A DNA stretch of 64,000 bases from Jejuia sp040720935 (GTDB taxonomy: Bacteria > Bacteroidota > Bacteroidia > Flavobacteriales > Flavobacteriaceae), in NCBI RefSeq assembly GCF_040720935.1, contig NZ_JBFDAE010000003.1, forward strand, positions 186,001 to 250,000. Direction: 5' to 3'. Position 1 is the stretch's first letter, and each line of letters opens with the position of its first letter. The translations under genes were made by a program, and so were the position numbers. The notes beneath the pieces are model-generated. The model saw only the letters and a program-made list of their open reading frames with translations. It did no database searches and was not told the origin of the DNA. Shown here piece after piece: positions 52,016 to 59,780 of the stretch.

Positions 52016-54367
52016 TTAAAAAATGACCCTAAAACTTATATTTGGAGTGATACCTAAAGACTGATTCTCTACTTTATTAATATTGTTTTCATCATCTAAA
52101 GTGTAGTATGCATTTAGTATGTTTTTTTTGTTCAATACATTCCAAAGAGATGCGCCAATTATGGCATTTGAGGCTTCTGAAATAGTAAAGGAATAGGTTG
52201 CTGAACAATCGGCGCGTAAATAATCATCTAAATTAGAACTGTTCGGATTTGTATAGGTTATGGTATTTTCATCATTATTAGCATCAAAATCAGGTAAGGT
52301 TGTGGGTCTTCCAGAATGCCAATTAAGTCCTAATGCCAGTTTAAAATCTCGATAAGTGTAGGTGCTTGCAAAAGTTATCGCATGTCTTATATCTGTATTA
52401 TTTGGAAAGGGTATGCCGTTGTTTAGTGTTGGAAACGTGTATTCATTTTTGCTATAGGAATACCCCAACCAAGAGCTGAAAATGTCTGCAAATTGTTTAT
52501 TAATCAACACGTCAATACCTTTAATTTCATAGCTTCCAATAGCATTTGTGAATTGAAACTGGTTTTGAAATCCTTGACTTCTTGTGGTAATGCCATCCAC
52601 TTTTTTTATAAACGCTTCTGCACTAATCAACAGTTTATTTTTATTATAATGAATCCCTGCAGAGGCTTGTTTACTTTTTAAAATGGGGACAGGTTGAATA
52701 GATTTTCCATTGATAACAATTTCATCATCGAGATTATTGGAAAGTACCCAACGTCGTTTTTCAATCCCCAAAAAATCATTTTGCAAATCGATGATTTGTG
52801 AGGTAGTCTGACTTTTAAATTCACCCAACAATTCCAGTCGAAATACATTTAAAAAACGCTGACTAAAGTTTAATCGTGGTTCAACTAAAATATCATCAAA
52901 CTTATCAAAGTGGTTCACTCTAGCTCCAATTTTTAATTTCGTTTTCGCATCGTTCGAAAGAAACCCGACTTCTCCAAATGCAGAATTACTGCGGATAACG
53001 TCTCGTATAAAACTTCTAAATGTTGGATTATTCACATCCTCCAAATTACTGATGCCAACTTCTGTAAATTGATACCCAATGTTTAGTTTGAAATTAGTGT
53101 TTAATCTATAATTGATGTCTAAACGTGCAGAACCATCAAAAACCTCATTTTCTTGAATTAAGCGTTGGTTGTTAATGATGTCGAAATTTGTTGCATCCAA
53201 ATCATAATTGGTAACATAGGCCTGCACAGTAGTTGAAAAATCAGTATTCCAATCTCTGGTATATGTCATCCCGTAAGCAGAATTTTGCTGGGATAAACTA
53301 CTATTTAAAGCTTCACTTCTGTCGTTATTAGAAAACCGTTCTTCATATTTCAAACTGTTATTCACGTTTAAAAAGTGCAGTCGCAATTTGTCTTTTTTCG
53401 AAATATCATATAGAAACTTAGCAGTCATATCATAAAACGAAAAGTCTTCATTTTGAGAAATTGTATTCTCGTTTTTTTGACCATTAGAAAAATCGGAATC
53501 TTGAAATACGCGCTTAAAATACTGATCGTAAGTTGGTGTTACAATTACATCGGTAATTGATCTTCTTGTAGATAATTGTAATTCGGTATTATTTGTTAGT
53601 GGAATTTTAGCATAACCATGCCCATTAATCAAATTAAAACCCAAGCCTGCATTAAACTTACCATCAATTTCATCAGATAATTGCATATCGATCACACTGG
53701 AAATACCATCTCCAAATCGTGCTCGGGTTCCGTTTTTGGAAACGTTCACTTTTTTTGTGGTATAAGGGTTAAAAGCTGAAATCAATCCGAAGAAATGACC
53801 AGATTGATACATTTTAATCCCGTCCCAAAGAATCAGGTTTTGATCGTGTGTGCCACCTCTAATATTAATGTTAGAAACCGTTTCGTCTATACTGAAAACC
53901 CCTGGAAGTGCTTGTATAGTCTGTAAAACATCTGGTTCTATCAAACCTGGAAGAATACCAAATTTCTCAGGTTTTACGGTAAGGGAACCATCATTTAATT
54001 TTGTAATACCAGTAGTTAAATAATTACTGATAACTACTTCTTTAAGCTGTTCTCGAATAATGGTTTTAGTCTGTTCTTTTTGTTTTACAACTGTTATGAA
54101 ACGACTATTAAGAATGCTAAATTCTATATCTGTAGCCATTTCAATGTGTACTAAAGCATCAATAAGGCCCAAATCTGCACTAGGCAGTTCAGCTTCTATA
54201 TCTGCAATAGTTTCATCCACATAAGAAAAACTAACATTATAGCGTTCGGTCAGTATTTTTAAAATAGAAACAAGCGACTGTGTTTTTTGATTGGCTTGCG
54301 AAAAACCGACTGTACCATTCAAAAAAAATAGGAGACTAATAAGAAAAAGGAGTCCTTTTCTATTCAC
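52016..54367 (-). CDS. TonB-dependent receptor with STN signalling domain
   Basis: 783 residues. Signal peptide to ~22, then a secretin/TonB N-terminal (STN) domain (~28-95, LVSILKILTERYNVSFSYVD), which passes ligand binding to FecR-type anti-sigma proteins. A plug (LPGLIEPDVLQTIQALPGVF; SNINIRGGTHDQNLILWDGI) and barrel follow, ending SFRVIF. Its start overlaps the fecR-like stop by 8 bases. Ligand unknown; the locus organisation resembles ferric siderophore uptake, but DUF1800/DUF1501 neighbours suggest another substrate. Confidence 0.92.
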   Translation of the reverse strand: MNRKGLLFLISLLFFLNGTVGFSQANQKTQSLVSILKILTERYNVSFSYVDETIADIEAELPSADLGLIDALVHIEMATDIEFSILNSRFITVVKQKEQTKTIIREQLKEVVISNYLTTGITKLNDGSLTVKPEKFGILPGLIEPDVLQTIQALPGVFSIDETVSNINIRGGTHDQNLILWDGIKMYQSGHFFGLISAFNPYTTKKVNVSKNGTRARFGDGISSVIDMQLSDEIDGKFNAGLGFNLINGHGYAKIPLTNNTELQLSTRRSITDVIVTPTYDQYFKRVFQDSDFSNGQKNENTISQNEDFSFYDMTAKFLYDISKKDKLRLHFLNVNNSLKYEERFSNNDRSEALNSSLSQQNSAYGMTYTRDWNTDFSTTVQAYVTNYDLDATNFDIINNQRLIQENEVFDGSARLDINYRLNTNFKLNIGYQFTEVGISNLEDVNNPTFRSFIRDVIRSNSAFGEVGFLSNDAKTKLKIGARVNHFDKFDDILVEPRLNFSQRFLNVFRLELLGEFKSQTTSQIIDLQNDFLGIEKRRWVLSNNLDDEIVINGKSIQPVPILKSKQASAGIHYNKNKLLISAEAFIKKVDGITTRSQGFQNQFQFTNAIGSYEIKGIDVLINKQFADIFSSWLGYSYSKNEYTFPTLNNGIPFPNNTDIRHAITFASTYTYRDFKLALGLNWHSGRPTTLPDFDANNDENTITYTNPNSSNLDDYLRADCSATYSFTISEASNAIIGASLWNVLNKKNILNAYYTLDDENNINKVENQSLGITPNISFRVIF

Positions 54368-55262
54368 GCTTTAAAATAATAGTATTGTTTTGTTTGCTGT
54401 ACGTTACTTGTAAAGGTACTGCAATAGATTTTAATGCAACATCTATATTTTTGTGCGTAAACGAACCTGTAAACAGTTGTGTAGAATCGATGTCAATCAA
54501 AGTAATGTTTACATTATATTGTCTTTCAAATTCTGCAACAACCTGTTTAAAGGGGATACTTTTAAATTCACTTTCGTTATTTAACCACGAAGGGGAGGAG
54601 CGGTTTTCTTTTTCTTTAGCAATAACTTTCCCATCCACAATTAAAAAACTGTCTCCAGGTTTTAATTTTGTTTCTTTGGAATTGTGTGTTACCCCAACTA
54701 ATCCTTCGTAGCAAATAACCTCAAAATAATTGTCCCTCTGTTTTACATTAAATTGAGTACCATAAACCGTTACGGTTCCTGATGTTGTAATGACGTTGAA
54801 TGAAGAGCCCTTGGCAACCTTAAAAAAGGCTTCACCTTGCAGTTCTACATCACGTTCTTTTTTCCAATCGTTTTTATTAAATGCCAACACCGATTTTGCG
54901 TTGAGCGAAACAGTAGAGGCATCTGGTAACTCCACGGTAGTTTTTTGTGCTAACTGCGTAGTTACTGTGGTATCTAAAGTTGTTGTATAAAAATACACGC
55001 TAAAACAAATAGCAAGTACTGCAGCAACACGTAGTAATGGTTTTAACCAATGCGTTTTAGGCTGTGCTTTTTCGTTTTTAATGGTAGATAATACGTTTTC
55101 CAATTCTTTAGAAGTATCGTAATCATCTGCCTTAAAACTTTGCAGGCTGTTATTTAACTTAACTAAATCGTCATAGTCTTCAAGGTTTTTAAACGCCTCG
55201 AATTCCTGATCGTTTAGATCGTTATTTAACCATTTTGATATGAGTGTTTCTCTGTTCATCAT
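54360..55262 (-). CDS. FecR-family anti-sigma factor
   Basis: 300 residues from the ATG at 55262; the in-frame start at 55274 is TTG. N-terminal cytoplasmic part (ETLISKWLNNDLNDQEFEAF), a transmembrane segment near 65-85 (LLRVAAVLAICFSVYFYTTT), the FecR domain (TTVELPDASTVSLNAKSVLA; VYGTQFNVKQRDNYFEVICY) and a C-terminal DUF4974-type domain (AEFERQYNVNITLIDIDSTQ). It carries the signal from the receptor's STN domain to the sigma factor. The 3' end overlaps the receptor gene by 8 bases. Confidence 0.93.
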   Translation of the reverse strand: MMNRETLISKWLNNDLNDQEFEAFKNLEDYDDLVKLNNSLQSFKADDYDTSKELENVLSTIKNEKAQPKTHWLKPLLRVAAVLAICFSVYFYTTTLDTTVTTQLAQKTTVELPDASTVSLNAKSVLAFNKNDWKKERDVELQGEAFFKVAKGSSFNVITTSGTVTVYGTQFNVKQRDNYFEVICYEGLVGVTHNSKETKLKPGDSFLIVDGKVIAKEKENRSSPSWLNNESEFKSIPFKQVVAEFERQYNVNITLIDIDSTQLFTGSFTHKNIDVALKSIAVPLQVTYSKQNNTIILKRE

Positions 55263-55339
55263 GTCGCTATTCAATTATATAACAGTTAACTTTTATTTTT
55301 TCCTACCCTAATGAATAAAAAAAACAAAAATAAAATTCC

Positions 55340-55687
55340 AAATTCCAAAATGTTTCGCTGAGGTTCACGGAGTTTTCATGGAGAATCACGGAGGAAACTT
55401 TGCGTCTTAGCGCCTTTGCGCGACATTATAGCTTCATTGTTAGCGTCACCCGTCACCCGTCATTCAGTCTTCCGTCCTTTTTTTTCTAAAGCCCCTCAAT
55501 ATCCTTCCGCAACTTCGCTAAAGCCCCATAAATCCGCCCCCAATAAATAAAAAAACAATAAATGAAATTCCAAAATGTTTCGCTGAGGTTCACGGAGTTT
55601 TCATGGAGAATCACGGAGGAAACTTTGCGTCTTAGCGCCTTTGCGCGACATTATAGCTTCATTGTTAGCGTCACCCGTCACCCGTCA
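55340..55687. repeat. Tandem duplication containing the sigma-factor 3' end
   Basis: Bases 55340-55462 are identical to 55565-55687 (123 bp). After copy 1 the sequence continues into a degenerate copy of the last ~17 sigma-factor codons (about 55481-55536, reading RIYGALAKLRKDIEGL on the minus strand). After copy 2 the N run starts, and the same continuation resumes at 55788 with the real gene. The period is 225 bases if the Ns are removed. The unit also holds the phrases GTCACCC and TCTTAGCGCCTTTGCGCGA. Confidence 0.9.
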
Positions 55688-55787
55688 NNNNNNNNNNNNN
55701 NNNNNNNNNNNNNNNNNNNNNNNNNNNNNNNNNNNNNNNNNNNNNNNNNNNNNNNNNNNNNNNNNNNNNNNNNNNNNNNNNNNNNNN
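55688..55787. other. Assembly gap of exactly 100 N
   Basis: One hundred N is the conventional size for a gap of unknown length. Copy 2 of the tandem duplication breaks here exactly where the matching part of copy 1 continues, and the sequence after the gap picks up in phase. True length could be zero, or a multiple of the 225-bp unit. Confidence 0.95.
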
Positions 55788-55809
55788 TTCAGTCTTCCGT
55801 CCTTTTTTT

Positions 55810-56325
55810 CTAAAGTTCCTCAATATCTTTCCGCAACTTCGCTAAAGCCCCATAAATACGTTTTTCAACCGCTTTGGTAGAAATATCCAACAATGCAGCA
55901 ATTTCCTTAAAACGTTTCCCTTCAACGCGGTTCATCATAAAAGCAACCCGTTGTGCTTCGGTTAAATTTGCGAGTGCTTTTTGTAATTTATCATTATACT
56001 CGCTTTCCTGCATTAAAAATTCAGGACTTTCATTGGTGTAATGTTTCGGTTTGGTCTGTTGGTGCTTCAACACTACTTTTTGATGCGCCACTTCATTCAG
56101 CATTAAATTATTGGCAGTGGTAAACACAAAACTCTTTGCTTTATCTGGAGAAATCTTTGCACAGTTTTGCCATAATTTCACAAAAGCTTCCTGTACTTTA
56201 TCCTTCGGGTTTAATAAATCCCCATACTTATAATATAGAAAATTGTGTAAATCTTTAGAGTGTTTATTAAATATTGAAGAAAATAAACGTTCCTCACAAA
56301 TATTTTCATGTAGCGGTTTGCTCAT
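55810..56325 (-). CDS. FecI-type ECF RNA polymerase sigma factor
   Basis: 171 residues. Region 2 shows HNFLYYKYGDLLNPKDKVQE and AFVKLWQNCAK; region 4 has the helix-turn-helix RFKEIAALLDISTKAVEKRI. Length is normal for sigma-70 ECF group. It is the first gene of the minus-strand sigma, anti-sigma, receptor, DUF1800, DUF1501 run, although ~550 bases and the N gap separate it from fecR. Its last codons have been partly duplicated downstream. Confidence 0.93.
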   Translation of the reverse strand: MSKPLHENICEERLFSSIFNKHSKDLHNFLYYKYGDLLNPKDKVQEAFVKLWQNCAKISPDKAKSFVFTTANNLMLNEVAHQKVVLKHQQTKPKHYTNESPEFLMQESEYNDKLQKALANLTEAQRVAFMMNRVEGKRFKEIAALLDISTKAVEKRIYGALAKLRKDIEEL

Positions 56326-56484
56326 ATGTATTGGCAGTTGATGCCTCTAAAATAGCGTTTTTGGAATTTATTTTTTAGAATTTGGAATTTTTATTTTTTG
56401 ATTTTTTTTAAATCGGGGGTAGGAGTTTTTAAAGTTTAGCTGTTTTATAATAAAATGCTTTGTTTAACCCAAAAACATAATACC

Positions 56485-58245
56485 ATGAAAACTTATCTTA
56501 AATTTTTATTAGTACCTTTTTTTGCCTTATTACTGTTCACCTCGTGTCAGGAGGAGAGAGTTGACATTACTCCTCCTAATGAGGCTGAAGCTCTTGTAGC
56601 AGATTCCGAACTAACTGCTTTTATTAGTTCCGCCTCTAAAATGGACGGATCTGATGACAACATTATCGATAGAGCGAGTTGTTTGTCAATTAAATTACCT
56701 GTTGTTGTTAAAGTTCGCGGACTTGAAATTAGAATCAATTCTAAAGCCGATTACAAATTGATCGAAAAGATTTATGATGAATTTGATGACGACGACGATC
56801 GACTGGATATTATTTTCCCGATCACTATTATTAATTCAGAACATGATGAAATCGTCATAAGCAATGCTGAAGAATTAGCTGCTTTTGTTGCCGAATGTAA
56901 AGGCGAAAATGAAGAGGATGACGATATAGAATGTATCGATTTTCAATACCCAATTTCTTTTTCGGTTTACAATGGAGAGTTTCAAATCATCAATGTTGTT
57001 GAAATTGAAAACGATAGACAATTACACAAATTCATTAAACGTGTAAAAAATTCTGAAGTTTTTGCAAGCCTTAACTTCCCTGTAACTATGGTGTTGGCCG
57101 ATGGTACTACTGTTGAGGTAAACAATAATATAGAATTGGCAAGAACAATTAAGGACGCTAAAGACGCTTGTGATGAAGATGATGATAACGATCATAACGA
57201 CGACGATTTTACCAAAGAACGTTTAGACGAATATTTAAAGAAATGTCCTTGGGTAGTGTATGAATTCAAAAGACAAAATAACAGTTTAACAGATAAATAC
57301 GGAGAGTATGCACTTAACTTTAAAGAAGAAGGTGTTGTTACCATGCGTGCTAGAAATGGCGATATCTTAACAGGTACTTGGAGTACTAGAGTTGGAGATA
57401 GAGGTGCTTTAATTAAGATGAAATTTGAATCATTAACAGACTTTACTTTAGAGTGGTTTGTTTACGAAATTGAAGAAGGAAAAATAAAGATTTATGAAGC
57501 TGGTGGTAATAAAATTATCTTAAAACGAAACTGTGATGTGATTGTTGACCATACCAAGGAACGTGTTCAAAAATATCTACAGGAATGTTTATGGAGAGTT
57601 GCACGATTGAGTGTTAACGGTGCCGATAACGAGAAAGATTATATTGGCACACCTTTAAAATTCTATGGAGGAAATAAAGTAAAAATCAGAGTAAACGGTG
57701 AATTGGTTGAAGGTACATATGAAATTCTAGTCAAAAACATCGGGATTGGTTTAAGAATAAACCTTGAAGGAAGACCAGATTTAAAGTTAGAGTGGTTAAT
57801 TACATTCTTGGAAGAAGATGTGATCAAACTGTCTAACGCTAACAATAAGATGATTTTAGAGAGACATTGCCCTGATATTGATGATGATTTGAATTATGTT
57901 GAAAAGATACTTGTCTCTGGAGAATGGGAAGTAGCTAAATATGATGACGGGTTAATACATGTCATAGACCCTACCGAAAACTTTAAAGGGTACTCACTTA
58001 ACTTCATAGAAACTGGAAGAGTAAAAGTGACAGATCCAAATAATGGTACTAGTGCCGGTTCTTGGTTGGCTTATAGAAACGATGGCCTGCACCTAGGGTT
58101 ATATTTTGGAAGAGATTCACAACCCTTTAGTGAGTTAAACCACAGATGGAGAATCAAGGAGATTAAGCCCAATAGAATTGAATTGAAAGATTTAAACGCT
58201 AACGGAGGTATAGAACGCATATTAGTATTGGAAAAGAAAGAATAA
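56485..58245 (+). CDS. Repeat-rich acidic lipoprotein of unknown function
   Basis: 586 residues from ATG at 56485; the frame extends 30 bases upstream to 56455, but the signal peptide begins at MKTYLKFLLV. Lipobox LLFTSC with Cys21. Residues ~70-230 contain about four repeats of a strand pattern (LPVVVKVRGLEIRIN; FPITIINSEHDEIVI; YPISFSVYNGEFQII; FPVTMVLADGTTVEV), joined by acidic linkers (DEDDDNDHNDDD). Three C-terminal modules of ~100 residues, each starting with a helix and CPW, CLW or SGEW and ending in a KIILKRNC-like strand, look lipocalin-like. It is divergent from the ECF sigma gene and may be in its regulon. I do not recognise a named family. Confidence 0.75.
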   Translation: MKTYLKFLLVPFFALLLFTSCQEERVDITPPNEAEALVADSELTAFISSASKMDGSDDNIIDRASCLSIKLPVVVKVRGLEIRINSKADYKLIEKIYDEFDDDDDRLDIIFPITIINSEHDEIVISNAEELAAFVAECKGENEEDDDIECIDFQYPISFSVYNGEFQIINVVEIENDRQLHKFIKRVKNSEVFASLNFPVTMVLADGTTVEVNNNIELARTIKDAKDACDEDDDNDHNDDDFTKERLDEYLKKCPWVVYEFKRQNNSLTDKYGEYALNFKEEGVVTMRARNGDILTGTWSTRVGDRGALIKMKFESLTDFTLEWFVYEIEEGKIKIYEAGGNKIILKRNCDVIVDHTKERVQKYLQECLWRVARLSVNGADNEKDYIGTPLKFYGGNKVKIRVNGELVEGTYEILVKNIGIGLRINLEGRPDLKLEWLITFLEEDVIKLSNANNKMILERHCPDIDDDLNYVEKILVSGEWEVAKYDDGLIHVIDPTENFKGYSLNFIETGRVKVTDPNNGTSAGSWLAYRNDGLHLGLYFGRDSQPFSELNHRWRIKEIKPNRIELKDLNANGGIERILVLEKKE

Positions 58246-58258
58246 TTAAAAGGAAACT

Positions 58259-58283
58259 CCTCGAGGCTCTGTCTCGAGGTTTC
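58259..58283 (+). terminator. Hairpin after the lipoprotein gene
   Basis: CCTCGAG / CTCGAGG with a 7-base loop at 58259-58279, then TTTC. It begins 14 bases after the stop codon and is a reasonable but weak terminator because of the short T-run. Confidence 0.65.
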
Positions 58284-58453
58284 TATTGAAATTGTCATTC
58301 CGGTGCAAACGGGAATCTAAATAAATAATTTTATAGAAATAACTTATTGCTTTTGGTTAATAAAAGGTCATCTTAACGTTTCGGTTTGTAGGTTGATAAA
58401 AATAAGATGGGCTTTGTTAAGGCTGCTAAATTTAATTTAGCAGCCTTTTTTTT
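58284..58453 (+). ncRNA. Candidate small RNA or 3' UTR ending in a strong terminator
   Basis: The stem GGCTGCTAAA (58421-58430) / TTTAGCAGCC (58436-58445) with a TTTAA loop and eight T is an excellent intrinsic terminator, but no gene ends near it: the lipoprotein stop is 175 bases upstream and is already followed by a hairpin. The space may hold a small RNA, or the transcript is long. No promoter with clear -33 and -7 elements is seen. The start coordinate is arbitrary. Confidence 0.3.
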
Positions 58454-58507
58454 AGTGAAACCCAAATTTGAGAAGTTTTGAAAAAACGTACTCAAGTTTG
58501 ATGGTTG

Positions 58508-58533
58508 AACCTGCCTTTGCCGGCAGGCAGGTT
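58508..58533. repeat. CCTGCC-type palindrome (copy 3)
   Basis: AACCTGCCT / AGGCAGGTT arms around TTGCCGGC. Directly followed by CCCGAAAAGGGG, a further small inverted repeat. The AGGCAGGAACCC word at 58591 fits the same family of repeats. Confidence 0.8.
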
Positions 58534-58803
58534 AATCCCGAAAAGGGGTCGAGCTTTTCACTATATCTTATGCTTTTGTCATTACTGCGAAGGCAGGAAC
58601 CCACTAACAAATGTTTAGCTTCAACAAAAGTTCTTAGACAATTTAATGTAAAAGCAAAAGGATGCCGTTTCAATCTCTAACGCGAGTGTATTTGCTAAGT
58701 TCTGTTATAGCTGAAAATTTATTTTTTACCTGAGGAGTTTTTTTCATCTTAAAATTCTATATAATAAATGTTTACTTTTTTTTAATATAATTTAAGATTG
58801 CTG

Positions 58804-58935
58804 GTGCTCGTTTGTAACGAGTATCATAAATTATGTTTTAAGCAAATTGTTTCTGAATATAGCCATATTGTACATTTATTTCAAATAGTATATTATTTTA
58901 ATTTACTCAATACGGTACTCGTTACAAACGAGCAC
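58804..58935. mobile_element. MITE-like element with 20-bp terminal inverted repeats
   Basis: Exact inverted repeats GTGCTCGTTTGTAACGAGTA (58804-58823) and its complement (58916-58935) enclose 92 bases of AT-rich DNA without a gene. Each end is also a hairpin (CTCGTT/AACGAG). The right end lies in the 3' part of the truncated YhcG gene, whose last residues (LVLVCNEYRIE) are encoded by the element. This suggests insertion, with loss of the rest of that gene. No clear target-site duplication was identified. Confidence 0.7.
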
Positions 58936-59157
58936 TAGGGGTAAGTCCTTTGAAAGTAGGTCTAGCAATTCTTTTCCATACTCAGCTTTTATATTGCCTT
59001 TTTGTTCGTATTCAACAATATATTTACCTGTATTCCAATTAGAAAGAGTAAGCTCTGCGTTTATTGCTTTAATAGCCTTCTGCCTTGCTTTTAAGAACGA
59101 TGAGCCGATTTTGTTTAACAGTTCTTTGTGCTCTTTGTTTTTGGGTAAGCTTTGCAT
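58903..59157 (-). pseudogene. Truncated YhcG/DUF1016 protein, N-terminal fragment
   Basis: 84 residues. LNKIGSSFLKARQKAIKAIN and ELTLSNWNTGKYIVEYEQKG followed by KAEYGKELLDLLSKDL are the N-terminus of the YhcG (PDDEXK nuclease-like, DUF1016) family, which normally has ~340 residues. The frame then runs into the inverted repeat and stops. Remaining domains are missing. A near-palindrome GTGTGAC-GCT-GTTACAC at 59177-59193 lies 19 bases before the start and could be an operator. Remnant of a gene often linked to defence or DNA metabolism regions. Confidence 0.8.
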
Positions 59158-59780
59158 TAAGTGTTGTTTTAAATTAGTGTGACGCTGTTACACTTTTTGA
59201 TAAATACAAAGATAAAACTCTCAGGCCTGTGATAGATTTGTTGAAAACGAGGTTTTTGAATCAAAATCAGAACTGTTTTCTTCTGGCTCGTACCTCGCTG
59301 TGGGCTTTTCTATGGACTTGCAGTCCATAGTGGCTTATTCGTCTTTTTAAATCGGAATAAACGATAGGAATAATTAACTTAACTTGGTTTAAGTAAGTTT
59401 CTTTATTAAATGGGATTTTAAATTTCAATCGTGATGTTTTTCAAATTACTTACAATGTTTCGCGGATATGCGGATATACAATCGTTTTATATCTTATATT
59501 AAACGAAGGTAGTTGAAAAATTTTACAAAATAAAGCTATGTATTAATTTGAAGCAAACCAAAACAATCAATATTAAAAAAAATTAAACCCTGTAAACCCT
59601 CAATACAATTTACAACAACTATTAATTTTCAGAATAAGGCGTTAAAATCTACTTAGCCATGCAATGAAACAAGTTTAAGTAAAAGCAAAATTCAAGCCAT
59701 GAAAAACAAAATATTTCGTTATTTTTGCACCTTTAAAATCAATCATATAAGCAGACTGCTTACTGAATACTTGAAAAACT
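59158..59780. other. Repeat-containing intergenic region before ffh
   Basis: 623 bases without a credible gene. It holds the near-palindrome at 59177-59193, a perfect hairpin CTATGGACT-TGC-AGTCCATAG at 59310-59330 and a doubled GCGGATAT at about 59463-59478. The -7 element TATTTTTG at 59720-59727 lies 53 bases before the ffh start, but without a clear -33. No small RNA fold such as 4.5S RNA was recognised. Confidence 0.6.
59310..59330. repeat. Hairpin CTATGGACT-TGC-AGTCCATAG
   Basis: Perfect 9-bp arms with a TGC loop. It is not followed by a T-run long enough to be a terminator. It is another intergenic palindrome of the REP-like type. Confidence 0.75.

Noticed and set aside
55562..55880. 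Open frames running through the N gap
   Set aside because: They are produced by translating through unknown bases and overlap the sigma factor in antisense.
58468..58680. 70-residue open frame on the plus strand
   Set aside because: It is encoded largely by the CCTGCC palindrome and has no start signal or family features.
59158..59780. Possible structured RNA (4.5S RNA) before ffh
   Set aside because: No sequence like the conserved SRP RNA loop was found; only palindromic repeats and AT-rich DNA are seen.
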